DNA of 49,212 nt from CAZIRF01 sp964541755 (lineage in GTDB: Bacteria; Spirochaetota; Spirochaetia; Treponematales; Breznakiellaceae). Positions 16,638 through 23,835 of the stretch are shown here, one piece after another. Each line of letters opens with the position of its first letter. Positions within the stretch are counted from its first letter, which is position 1. The position numbers and the translations under genes are program-made. The DNA lies in contig CAZIRF010000020.1 in NCBI GenBank assembly GCA_964541755.1, positions 1-49,212 on the forward strand, read 5' to 3'. The notes beneath the pieces were generated by a model. It did not search any database, was not told where the DNA came from, and worked only from the letters and a program-made list of their open reading frames with translations.

Positions 16638-17132
16638 ATGAATGATGCAAAGCTCGAGATTTGGCGTTCAATCGAATACCGTTTGGCGGTGTTTCTCCGT
16701 TCATTCTCGCTCTTGAGTGCCGAAGACCGTGAAGACTGCCTCCAATCGGCCCTCATCGCCTGGTGGCAATCGGGCCCGACAGAGGAAAAGGAAGCTACGC
16801 CGTGGCTGTACCGGGTGGTGCGGAACGGAGCGATCGACCTTTTACGCAAGCGTGCGCGCCAGGGCCCGTCTGTTTCGCTCCCTCTCGAGCTTGTCGCCCG
16901 TGAACCGGGGCCTGAATCCACAGCCCTCTCCCGGGCTGATATTGATTTTGTTAGCCGTTTTATTGAAACCCTTGATGATACGGATAGGGAACTGTCTTTC
17001 TTGGCCTTTGCCGAGCACATGAGCTACCCGGCCATGGCAGAAATGACAGGCCTGGCCCTGGGAACCATCAAGTGGCGTATGGCCGCTGTAAAGAAGCTCA
17101 TGAAGGATGCATACCGGAGGGAAATGGAATGA
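16638..17132 (+). CDS. ECF-type RNA polymerase sigma factor
   Basis: A 164-residue sigma70-family protein with only regions 2 and 4. Region 2 spans about residues 15-75 (LSAEDREDCLQSALIAWWQ, ATPWLYRVVRNGAIDLLRKRAR), region 4 about residues 110-160 (LDDTDRELSFLAFAEHMSYPAMAEMTGLALGTIKWRMAAVKKLMKDAY), the last part being the -35-binding helix-turn-helix. ATG 16638 was chosen because homology starts there; ATG 16608 is an alternative, and neither has a good ribosome-binding site. It overlaps the next gene by ATGA. The following membrane protein is a likely anti-sigma partner, giving an envelope-signal operon. Targets are unknown. Confidence 0.88.
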   Translation: MNDAKLEIWRSIEYRLAVFLRSFSLLSAEDREDCLQSALIAWWQSGPTEEKEATPWLYRVVRNGAIDLLRKRARQGPSVSLPLELVAREPGPESTALSRADIDFVSRFIETLDDTDRELSFLAFAEHMSYPAMAEMTGLALGTIKWRMAAVKKLMKDAYRREME

Positions 17133-17431
17133 GAGCTGAAATCGATGTTGAGAAAATGCTTGCAGGCTACTACGAGGCCGCTCTCAAAAACGAACAAGCC
17201 CGCCGTGATGTATCGCGAACGTCCAGACCGCGGAACACGGGCCTCTGGTCTTCGATTGCCCTTTCGGCAGCTTCAATTGCATTGATTGCCACAATCTCTC
17301 TCTTGGGCGGGGAGTGGAACCCTTCTTACGATGGAATGGCCCATGTTGTCGAGGAGCTGTACGAGCGGGTAGGGCAATCCGGCATGCTCAAACCCTTTTC
17401 GCATCTATTGGAGGTATTGAATGAAGGTTAA
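17129..17431 (+). CDS. single-pass membrane protein, putative anti-sigma factor
   Basis: A 100-residue protein with a basic, helical N-terminal half (residues 1-38, MRAEIDVEKMLAGYYEAALKNEQARRDVSR) expected in the cytoplasm. One membrane segment follows at about residues 40-60 (SSIALSAASIALIATISLLGG), then a short outer part. Position directly after an ECF sigma gene with an ATGA overlap, the single membrane span and the small size fit a membrane anti-sigma factor. However, no zinc-binding HxxxCxxC motif is present, so this is inference from context. It overlaps the next gene by 11 bp. Confidence 0.65.
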   Translation: MRAEIDVEKMLAGYYEAALKNEQARRDVSRTSRPRNTGLWSSIALSAASIALIATISLLGGEWNPSYDGMAHVVEELYERVGQSGMLKPFSHLLEVLNEG

Positions 17432-18365
17432 ACTGATTCTTGGCTCTCTGGTTAGTTTGGCAGCCATCGTCGGCGCGACGCTTGGGACCGGGTATGGAAT
17501 CTCGGTGGCTGTGGTGTTTCGGGTAGTGCTCCCGGTAATCGGTCTCTTCCTGGGCAGTATGTTATGCGGCCCCGGGCTCGGGATCCTTGCTGATGCAATG
17601 GGCCCTTGCGACACCTTGTCTCCAAAAAGACGGGAAAGCGCTTTGGGCGCGATAGCCTTCGCCAGGCGGGCTCTGCTACTCATCGCCTCCCTTGGCTTGA
17701 TTATGAATCTTGTCTCCATGTTCAAGAGCTTGGAGGACCGAAATGCGGTATGGATAAACCTGGCTCTCGCCATGGGGCCGGCCCTTGTTGCGCTTTTCAT
17801 CCATGCAGCGGTTCTGGAACCGCTGGTAATTCGGCTGCGTCGCTCGTCATCAAAGGCCGCATCTTCTTCAAGCGAGACGGAAAGACCGACAAATACTAGG
17901 GGCAGGGCTGGCATCTTGATCCGACAGATCCCGGGATTCTGCCTCATGCTTGCCTCCCTTATTGCGCTCAATCCCGACCTGATTAGCGGCATATTCCTGC
18001 ATCTTCCTGCCATCCTTATCGCTGTCTTTATCCCGATCGGTCTGCTCATTGCCGCCGGGGATGGCCCTTCAATGTGGCGCTCTCTGGGTACTGTTTTTTC
18101 TTCCAGCTCCTCAACAGAGGAGCTCAAAACGGCACAGGAACTCTTCGGGTCTTTGACCCTGGCTTTCAAACGGGCAATGGCCTTGGGCGCCGCCCTTGGT
18201 TTTGTGTTTCTGGTAAAAGATTGGCTGGACATTACCCGTTACGGGCCAACACTTACCCTGGCCTTGATAAGCCTCTTCTGGGGCATGATCGGCATACTCT
18301 TCATATCACTACCCCTTGAAGCCCTCGCCGCGCAAAGGGCTTGCCGGGAGGTAAGGCCCTGCTGA
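17421..18365 (+). CDS. polytopic membrane protein with two MotA/ExbB-like repeats
   Basis: A 314-residue protein with about eight membrane segments (about residues 4-22, 28-48, 84-103, 114-133, 165-185, 192-212, 250-268 and 280-300). The two halves look alike. Residues about 75-135 (AFARRALLLIASLGLIMNLV...LALAMGPALVALFIHAAVLEPL) and 245-305 (AFKRAMALGAALGFVFLVKD...LTLALISLFWGMIGILFISLPLEAL) align without gaps at many hydrophobic and charged positions. The order resembles the TM3-TM4 region of MotA/TolQ/ExbB proton channels, but I cannot assign that family firmly. The Ser-rich linker (RRSSSKAASSSSETER) separates the halves. GGAGG lies 7 nt before ATG 17421. It is the third gene of the sigma operon, so it may be the sensor or the output. 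Confidence 0.7.
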   Translation: MKVKLILGSLVSLAAIVGATLGTGYGISVAVVFRVVLPVIGLFLGSMLCGPGLGILADAMGPCDTLSPKRRESALGAIAFARRALLLIASLGLIMNLVSMFKSLEDRNAVWINLALAMGPALVALFIHAAVLEPLVIRLRRSSSKAASSSSETERPTNTRGRAGILIRQIPGFCLMLASLIALNPDLISGIFLHLPAILIAVFIPIGLLIAAGDGPSMWRSLGTVFSSSSSTEELKTAQELFGSLTLAFKRAMALGAALGFVFLVKDWLDITRYGPTLTLALISLFWGMIGILFISLPLEALAAQRACREVRPC

Positions 18366-18404
18366 ATCTATAAGGATCATACCCTTCTGCGTGGCCAGAG
18401 CGCG

Positions 18405-18451
18405 CCAGTTCTTACATATTGGCAATTCAATTGACAATATGTAAGAACTGG
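18405..18451. promoter_or_regulatory. 47-bp near-perfect palindrome before the AAA ATPase gene
   Basis: Arms CCAGTTCTTACATATTG and CAATATGTAAGAACTGG are exact 17-bp reverse complements. The 13-bp centre GCAATTCAATTGA is itself nearly palindromic. It ends 14 nt before ATG 18466, where no ribosome-binding site is seen, so it could be an operator or an mRNA hairpin controlling translation. Confidence 0.85.
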
Positions 18452-18465
18452 CCAATACTTTTTCC

Positions 18466-19614
18466 ATGATACAGCGTTGTGCGGAGCAGACGCTCCATCG
18501 TTTGGCAAAGGGCTTTCCGCTTGTGTGCATTACCGGGCCGCGGCAGTCGGGCAAGACCACTCTTTCGAGACTTGCCTTCCCGGACAAGCCGTATATTTCC
18601 CTCGAAGACCCGGATATCGCCCAAATAGCACGGGAGGATCCCCGGGGGCTCCTCGATATATATGCTGATGGCGTCATACTCGATGAGGCCCAGGCGGTTC
18701 CGGAGCTCTTCAAGTATCTCAAGACCGCTGTAGACCGTGATCCGCAATCGGGGAAGTTTATAGTCACAGGGTCGCAACAGTTTTCCCTTTTTGCGGGCGT
18801 CAGCGAATCCCTCGCGGGACGAGCCGCCTTTCTCTCTCTCCTGCCCTTTTCAATGCATGAACTCAGACGGGCCAAGCTGGTTCGGGAAAACCCTTTTGAG
18901 ATGCTCTATCGTGGATTCTATCCGCCCCTGTATCAACGGGAAGTGAGCGTCCACGATTGGTATACCCAATATATTGGGACATATATCGAGCGGGATGTCC
19001 GGTCCATTGTCAATGTCAAGGATTTGGGTCAGTTTCGTATATTTGTAAAGATGTGTGCCTCGAGGGTTGGCCAGATCCTCAACCAGAGCGCCCTTGCCCG
19101 TGATTGCGGCATCACCCACAATACAGCCAGAGCGTGGCTTTCTGTGTTGGAGACCAGCGGGATACTCTTTCTCTTGCCCCCCTGGCATAGCAATTACGGC
19201 AAACGCCTGGTAAAAAGTCCCAAACTCTATTTTACCGATACGGGCCTGCTTTGCCGGCTTCTGGGTATCCAGAATGCGGAAACACTCTTCCTCCACCCAA
19301 ACAGGGGGAGTATCTTCGAATCCTTTGTGGTATCGGAACTCCTCAAAAAGCGCCTGAATGATGCTTCACCGGCAGAACTCTACTTCTGGAGAGACAACAG
19401 TGGGACGGAAGTCGATATCGTTTATGAGGAAGGCTCCGCGCTCAATGCTGTCGAAATCAAATCCGGCAAAACCTTCTCCCCGGATTTCATTAAAGCCCTC
19501 GACACTTGGCGAAAATATTCGCTCTGCCCTCTCGAGAACTGTTCCATTGTCTACGCGGGCGACAGGGCTCTTTCCTGGAAGGGTATCAGCGTCGAAACCT
19601 GGGATTCTTTATAG
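18466..19614 (+). CDS. AAA+ ATPase with C-terminal DUF4143 nuclease-like domain
   Basis: A 382-residue protein of the widespread AAA_14/DUF4143 family, whose role is poorly defined (often linked to mobile regions and proposed to act on DNA). Residues 17-30 hold the Walker A PRQSGKTTL (PLVCITGPRQSGKTT), residues about 66-72 the Walker B VILDEAQ, and FIVTGSQQFSLF is the sensor-1 region. The C-terminal part (about 175-382) contains a DUF4143-type winged-helix/nuclease fold: DCGITHNTARAWLSVLETSGILFLLPPW, KLYFTDTGLLCRLLG, ELYFWRDNSGTEVDIVYEE and NAVEIKSGKTF. The D...E-x-K spacing resembles PD-(D/E)xK nucleases. The 47-bp palindrome upstream is unusual for this family. Confidence 0.9.
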   Translation: MIQRCAEQTLHRLAKGFPLVCITGPRQSGKTTLSRLAFPDKPYISLEDPDIAQIAREDPRGLLDIYADGVILDEAQAVPELFKYLKTAVDRDPQSGKFIVTGSQQFSLFAGVSESLAGRAAFLSLLPFSMHELRRAKLVRENPFEMLYRGFYPPLYQREVSVHDWYTQYIGTYIERDVRSIVNVKDLGQFRIFVKMCASRVGQILNQSALARDCGITHNTARAWLSVLETSGILFLLPPWHSNYGKRLVKSPKLYFTDTGLLCRLLGIQNAETLFLHPNRGSIFESFVVSELLKKRLNDASPAELYFWRDNSGTEVDIVYEEGSALNAVEIKSGKTFSPDFIKALDTWRKYSLCPLENCSIVYAGDRALSWKGISVETWDSL

Positions 19615-19621
19615 ATTGGAG

Positions 19622-19764
19622 GCTCTTTCAAAACTCGGTGAGTTTTGAAAGAGCAACCATGAAAGCAAACTGACGAATGAGGAACATATCATTATATAAT
19701 AAGGATATGTTCCTCATTCGTCCAAGAGGCAATTTCAATAATGACCGATTTTTGAAATTGCCTC
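19622..19764 (-). repeat. three-hairpin repeat unit, copy 2 (inverted)
   Basis: Inverted order of copy 1: 19622-19654 (GCTCTTTCAAAACT arm), 19672-19722 (a perfect 19-bp stem, GACGAATGAGGAACATATC) and 19726-19764 (GAGGCAATTTCA arm, loop GACCG). Length is 143 bp, the same as copy 1. Base changes relative to copy 1 occur on both sides of the stems. The first hairpin begins 7 nt after the AAA ATPase stop. Confidence 0.85.
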
Positions 19765-19847
19765 ATTGGTTTGCATTTTATCCACCCAGCGCCCCCCAAC
19801 TTGACGAAGCTGGCGCTATAAATGAAAGTAGTCTTCAAGGAGACAAC

Positions 19848-21179
19848 ATGCCAAACCCCTATCTGCCCGCCTGGGAGTACATTCCCGATGGTGAACCCCG
19901 CGTTTTCGGTGACCGCATTTATATCTACGGATCGCACGACCGGCCGAATGTTACCAAGTTCTGCGACTTCAAGATGAAGGTCTGGTCGGCCCCGGTCGAC
20001 GACCCGGGCAACTGGGTCTGCCACGGCCATATCTTTCATACCCGCGACGACCGCGACCATGTCGCCTCGACAAGCCACACGAGCAGCGAGGTCTATGCCC
20101 CCGATGTCGTCGAGAAGGACGGCAAGTACTGGCTCTTTACCTACATCTTCAACTCGAAGGGCTGTGTCTCGGTAAGCGATCGCCCCGAAGGCCCCTTCGA
20201 GTATGTATCCACCTATGACTATCCCGAGGGGCACTCCCGCGACAACGGTATCTTCAACGACCCGGGCGTTCTTGTCGATGACGATGGGCGCGTCTACATC
20301 TACTGCGGCTTCATGGAACCCTACATGGCAGAGCTCAACGGGGACAACATGATCGAAGTCCTTCCGGGGACCCACAAGATCGATCACATCTCCAACAAGG
20401 AGCCCTTCAGCTTTTTCGAGGCAAGCTCCCCGCGCAAGGTGGGCGATACCTACTATTTCATCTACTCACCCAATCCCGGCAGCCGCCTCAACTATGCCAC
20501 CTCGAAGTCGCCCACCGGCCCCTGGACCTTTGGGGGCACCATTGTGGACAACGGGGTGGACTACCCGGGCGGCAACAATCACGGGTCCATCGCCTGTATC
20601 AAGGGCCAGTGGTACATCTTCTACCACCGCATGACCAACAGCACCATCATGTCCCGCCGCGCCTGCGTCGAGCGCATCACCATCTTGCCCGACGGAAGTA
20701 TCCCCCAGGTGGAGATGACCTCTCTGGGCTTTGACGAGAGCCTCAACCCCTTCCACCCCACGCCGGCCGAGTACGCCTGCGTTCTCAAGGGCGCTTGCTT
20801 TATCACCGAGCGAAACCTCTTCGAGCGCCCCATCACCGATATCCGGCCCGGCGCGGTCATCGGCTTCAAGTACTACGACTTTGGCGAGGACTATACCAAC
20901 ACCAGCATGGAGATCGCACTCAAGTGCCGCGGCTTGGGTGGGAAGGCCACGGTTAGGGTCTATGCCGACAGCCCCGGCGACGGGCTTGAGCTGGGGGCAG
21001 TGGCAGTCGACAGTCATGACGGCGTCTACCGCGCGACCCTTCCCTGCCTCACGGGCCGCCACGCGATATTCTTTGTAGTCGAGCACGGCTACAGCATCTA
21101 TGAGGGCTGGGACTGGGCTGTCAAACCCATGGAGACCCGCCCCCTCTTCGAGCTCGATTCCTTTGTGTTCATGAAGTAG
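19848..21179 (+). CDS. glycoside hydrolase family 43 (arabinofuranosidase/xylosidase type)
   Basis: A 443-residue cytoplasmic enzyme (no signal peptide) with the GH43 five-bladed propeller in residues 1-305 and a CBM6-like beta-sandwich at the C-terminus. Candidate catalytic residues lie in the GH43 places: Asp in VFGDRIYIYGSHD near the N-terminus, Asp in EVYAPDVVEKDGKYWLF (about residue 85), and Glu in FFEASSPRKVGDTYYFIYS. The SACIKG/YHRMT block and RITILPDGSIPQVEMTSLGFD are also typical. Family enzymes remove arabinose or xylose from hemicellulose oligomers. ATG 19848 has AAGGAG 6 nt upstream; a longer frame from 19677 reads through the hairpin unit and is rejected. A broken copy lies at 15397-15815. 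Confidence 0.9.
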   Translation: MPNPYLPAWEYIPDGEPRVFGDRIYIYGSHDRPNVTKFCDFKMKVWSAPVDDPGNWVCHGHIFHTRDDRDHVASTSHTSSEVYAPDVVEKDGKYWLFTYIFNSKGCVSVSDRPEGPFEYVSTYDYPEGHSRDNGIFNDPGVLVDDDGRVYIYCGFMEPYMAELNGDNMIEVLPGTHKIDHISNKEPFSFFEASSPRKVGDTYYFIYSPNPGSRLNYATSKSPTGPWTFGGTIVDNGVDYPGGNNHGSIACIKGQWYIFYHRMTNSTIMSRRACVERITILPDGSIPQVEMTSLGFDESLNPFHPTPAEYACVLKGACFITERNLFERPITDIRPGAVIGFKYYDFGEDYTNTSMEIALKCRGLGGKATVRVYADSPGDGLELGAVAVDSHDGVYRATLPCLTGRHAIFFVVEHGYSIYEGWDWAVKPMETRPLFELDSFVFMK

Positions 21180-21284
21180 GATCAATGCTCTCCGGCTCGA
21201 TACCCTGTAATGTATGGGGTAGCCGGGAGCGTGTTGATGCCTTTGGAGAGGAGGGGCCGCACCGGGCCGCAGACGGCAGCGGCC

Positions 21285-21366
21285 GGGCGCCATGGATGGC
21301 GCCCTGAAAGCTGGCGTTTGCCACAGGCAAACGCCTTAAGCACAGTAGACAGAATGTCTGCTGTGC
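21285..21366. repeat. cluster of three hairpins
   Basis: Three adjacent inverted repeats: 21285-21304 (GGGCGCCAT/ATGGCGCCC), 21313-21335 (GGCGTTTGCC-ACA-GGCAAACGCC) and 21340-21366 (GCACAGTAGACA/TGTCTGCTGTGC). They lie in the 510-bp gap after the GH43 gene, before IS3 debris. No U tract marks a terminator. Confidence 0.6.
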
Positions 21367-21455
21367 GACCCCCCGCGAGATCGATGGGGCAGGAGGGCGT
21401 TTGTCCCCCTAATGACATACTCATAAACAAGTTCCGCATTAACCAGCATGGAGGG

Positions 21456-21690
21456 ATGCAATGGAAGTTCAGTCTTGTGCGCACACAGCAAAAAGCATAT
21501 CCCGTCCGCCAGATGTGCTCATCACTTTCGGTCAGCGAAAGCGGGTATTACAAAGGGAAGCGAATCCGACCAAAGGCATGGCAAATACTGCTTTCTTGAA
21601 TCCATACGGTTCACGCCGAGCATCCGACAATGTGGGATAAGGAAAAATTTACAGCTCCGAGGGCATATATGTCACAGGTCTGTCCTCAGC
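21456..21690 (+). pseudogene. IS3-family transposase (orfB) fragment
   Basis: An in-frame stretch (21456-21580) reads MQWKFSLVRTQQKAYPV...MCSSLSVSESGYYKG, the characteristic start of IS3-family orfB (IS150/IS3 group: helical start, MCxxLxVSxSGYY). Downstream, TVHAEHP at about 21607 in a shifted frame resembles the following orfB block (HAEHRxxYG), but stops interrupt it. No DDE core, orfA or terminal repeats could be found. A degraded insertion-sequence remnant. Confidence 0.6.
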
Positions 21691-22494
21691 CTACGCTCTT
21701 ATGCGTATCGGCACTTGAATTTCAGTCATAAAGTCCTTCTGCGAACGTGGGAGAAACATTCCCGGCCCCTTTATGTAGAGTTCGCGTGAGGGGATTCCTG
21801 CATCCAGATTTTTATCTGCAAGCCAATCGAAGAGGGTTTTGTATGCCTCTCCTATCTGCTCGTAGGGGCCCTTGTAGCGGAGGGTGGCGTATCTTCCCCC
21901 TTGAAGTATTCGGCTTGTAATTCCCGGCACTTCAAGTTCCCTTCGAACGATGAGGGCTGCTTCGATATCTGCATGCTCACGATATTCACTGTCGTGATAG
22001 ATCGCAAAGGGCTTCCCGGTGCTCCAGCGCCCCGCCTTTTTAAAGAGTTCGCCAAAATACTTTCCTATATCGGCATAGGCACCCTTATAGCGAATGGAAC
22101 AAATCCAATGTTCAGGAATATCCTTTTCAATTAGTTCTCCCTGTATCTTCATATCATCTTCCTCTGTCATTTCAGCGTAGTAGTGTATTCGGCCACGAAC
22201 ATCCTTCATGCGAAGGAGTTCCCGTTCGGTTTCCGAGAGCTTCCGTCGAAATAATTCCCCCAGTTCTGTGTCGTCTTTGCAGGAAGTAAAAACCTCCTTC
22301 ATTTCTCGAAGGGAACATCCGAGTTCGCGCAGAATGATTATTGCGTGAGCCCGGCGAAAGTTTTGGTCCCCATACTGACGGTATCCGTTGCCTGGATCGA
22401 TTTTTTCAGGAACGAGGATGCCTTCCTCGTGGTAAATCCTCAATGCCTTTATTGTAAGCCTGGTTGCGGCAGAAAACTCCCCAATTGTCAGCAT
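21691..22494 (-). CDS. MerR-family regulator with GyrI-like effector domain
   Basis: A 267-residue BmrR-like activator. The N-terminal winged helix is MLTIGEFSAATRLTIKALRIYHEEGILVPEKIDPGNGYRQY (residues 1-41), followed by the MerR dimerisation coiled coil (about 75-110). A C-terminal GyrI-like ligand domain (about residues 120-265) includes IRYKGAYADIGKYFGELFKKAGRW, AIYHDSEYREHADIEAALIV and GGRYATLRYKGPYEQIGEAYKTLFDWL. Such regulators bind hydrophobic or cationic drugs and activate efflux genes. The start lies 2 bp after the stop of the BtrH-like gene on the same strand, so the two form an operon. The C-terminus abuts IS3 debris, but the ending EIQVPI is usual for the family. Confidence 0.9.
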   Translation of the reverse strand: MLTIGEFSAATRLTIKALRIYHEEGILVPEKIDPGNGYRQYGDQNFRRAHAIIILRELGCSLREMKEVFTSCKDDTELGELFRRKLSETERELLRMKDVRGRIHYYAEMTEEDDMKIQGELIEKDIPEHWICSIRYKGAYADIGKYFGELFKKAGRWSTGKPFAIYHDSEYREHADIEAALIVRRELEVPGITSRILQGGRYATLRYKGPYEQIGEAYKTLFDWLADKNLDAGIPSRELYIKGPGMFLPRSQKDFMTEIQVPIRIRA

Positions 22495-22496
22495 TA

Positions 22497-23603
22497 CTAC
22501 TCTCCATCGTGTTGTTTCAACTCAGTATAAAATGCTTTTTCAGCGAGTGCGAGCCTCTGTGCAATCTGGGCAAGTTCAGCCAACACCCGCTCCCTTTCCC
22601 CCGCGTTCATGCCCTTTATGCTTGTGGACTCCTCCCTGAATTTTGCAGAGAGTTCATGCCACAGGGCAATGGACTCATCGATTTTTTTGATAAGGGAGGG
22701 ACACAGCTCGGCATGCAGGGGTGAGCTCGCGGCATACTCAAGAAACTCACGGTAGAGCATTCGGAAGGAGGCGCCTCCGGTTCCGTTGTCTTCAATGGTT
22801 GCAGACAGGTACTCGAATATATCCGGATAGAGGAACTGCTTGCCGCTATAAGTCTCAAAGTCTCGTAGATCTTGTGGGAAGGCTTCAAGGGCGGCGAGTG
22901 CTCCGGATTCATAATTTGATACGAGTGTAGAGAAGGATTCTGAAACAAGCCGGGAAGGGTCGGGATGGAAGGGCCTGTAGGGAGCGTCTTCAAGCCAGGC
23001 GAATTCGCCATGTGGAGGGTAGTTTTTTGTCCTTGAGTTCCGGGCTTTGTGGAGGGCGGTAAGGGATATCGTCTGGAGTCCACTATATTCTGTGTCTGTT
23101 ACAAAGGCCACGCCCCTATCATAATCCAGTCCAAAAAGGGTAATGACATGCCAGCCGAACGACATATATGACAGACCGTATTTGCCGTTATATCGATAGG
23201 GCAGGTAGCGCATGTCGACCCGAAGGAGGACTGGTTTGCCTTCACGGAGAAGCCAGTCGATCTTGTCCCAGCCATAGCGCTTTGAGTCTCCTTTTTGAAC
23301 CCCAAGTGGTATTCCGACGGCGTTGCAGAAGGCCTCCCTCATTGCGGTGTTTCGCGCGGCTATAAATGGAAAAATCCCTTTGATGAAGGCGAATGAGAGT
23401 GCGCCCCCTCCACCTATTATCATCGCTTCGCTGACTTCGTATCCCTGATACCGAAGTGCGTTGAGGAGCGCAGAGCTCTCGCAGTGTCTTCCGCTCACGG
23501 GGTGAACATTCGGCAGAACTACCGATCCGTGATTGCCTTTAAACACAGAGGTGCAGGAACAGAAGGTAATTGCCCCCAGTGTAGTGAGTAGTATTCGTGT
23601 CAT
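22497..23603 (-). CDS. BtrH-like/DUF4872 domain protein, probable lipoprotein
   Basis: A 368-residue protein whose core matches the butirosin BtrH N-terminal family with the DUF4872 extension, a papain-like/C39-like fold: GRHCESSALLNALRYQGYEVSEAMIIGGGGALSFAF (Cys near residue 41, the expected nucleophile position), then DKIDWLLREGKPVLLRVDMRYLPYR and GWHVITLFGLDYDRGVAFVTD (His near residue 153). The C-terminal third is helical. Known BtrH is an acyl-transferase that moves an acyl chain from a carrier protein. Here an N-terminal hydrophobic segment (MTRILLTTLGAITFCSC) suggests export and possible lipid attachment at a weak lipobox, which is unusual for this family. AGGAGG lies 6-7 nt before ATG 23603. 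Substrate unknown. Confidence 0.75.
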   Translation of the reverse strand: MTRILLTTLGAITFCSCTSVFKGNHGSVVLPNVHPVSGRHCESSALLNALRYQGYEVSEAMIIGGGGALSFAFIKGIFPFIAARNTAMREAFCNAVGIPLGVQKGDSKRYGWDKIDWLLREGKPVLLRVDMRYLPYRYNGKYGLSYMSFGWHVITLFGLDYDRGVAFVTDTEYSGLQTISLTALHKARNSRTKNYPPHGEFAWLEDAPYRPFHPDPSRLVSESFSTLVSNYESGALAALEAFPQDLRDFETYSGKQFLYPDIFEYLSATIEDNGTGGASFRMLYREFLEYAASSPLHAELCPSLIKKIDESIALWHELSAKFREESTSIKGMNAGERERVLAELAQIAQRLALAEKAFYTELKQHDGE

Positions 23604-23835
23604 ATGAGCCTCCTGATTGAAGGATCAGGCCTGCCCCAGGGGCGGAGTCAAGAGCGGAAGCGGAAATATTTTATAGGAAAAGCGACTTTTAAGACTGGCT
23701 CCAAGAGGAGCTCGAAAAAAATGGGTGTTGGAGTTGTCTTGCTATTTTTTTTAGTCAGTAAGCTCTTACTCCCAAAAAGCCCACGAACAATTGGCCCGAT
23801 AAGGAGTTCTTCTTTCAGCGTACGTCAAATATCAA
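23604..23835. other. intergenic region upstream of the BtrH-like gene
   Basis: 232 bp with no gene. On the minus strand a TATAAAAT box (23666-23673) lies about 65 bp upstream of the BtrH-like start, and there is a short hairpin GCTCC-AAGA-GGAGC around 23699-23712. A convincing -35 partner was not seen. GTACGTC occurs twice near the end of the MocR gene. Confidence 0.4.

Noticed and set aside
19622..19654. Ordinary intrinsic terminator after the AAA ATPase gene
   Set aside because: The stem is strong, but no T tract follows and the hairpin is part of the repeated unit; the same holds for 28429-28461 and 36157-36196.
19677..19847. 57-codon N-terminal extension of the GH43 protein
   Set aside because: It lies in the hairpin unit; the copy at 15397 shares only the shorter start with its ribosome-binding site.
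21660..21720. Further IS3 orfB homology (GIYVTGLSSAYALMRIGT)
   Set aside because: This stretch is also the normal C-terminus of the MerR protein on the other strand, so the likeness may be chance.
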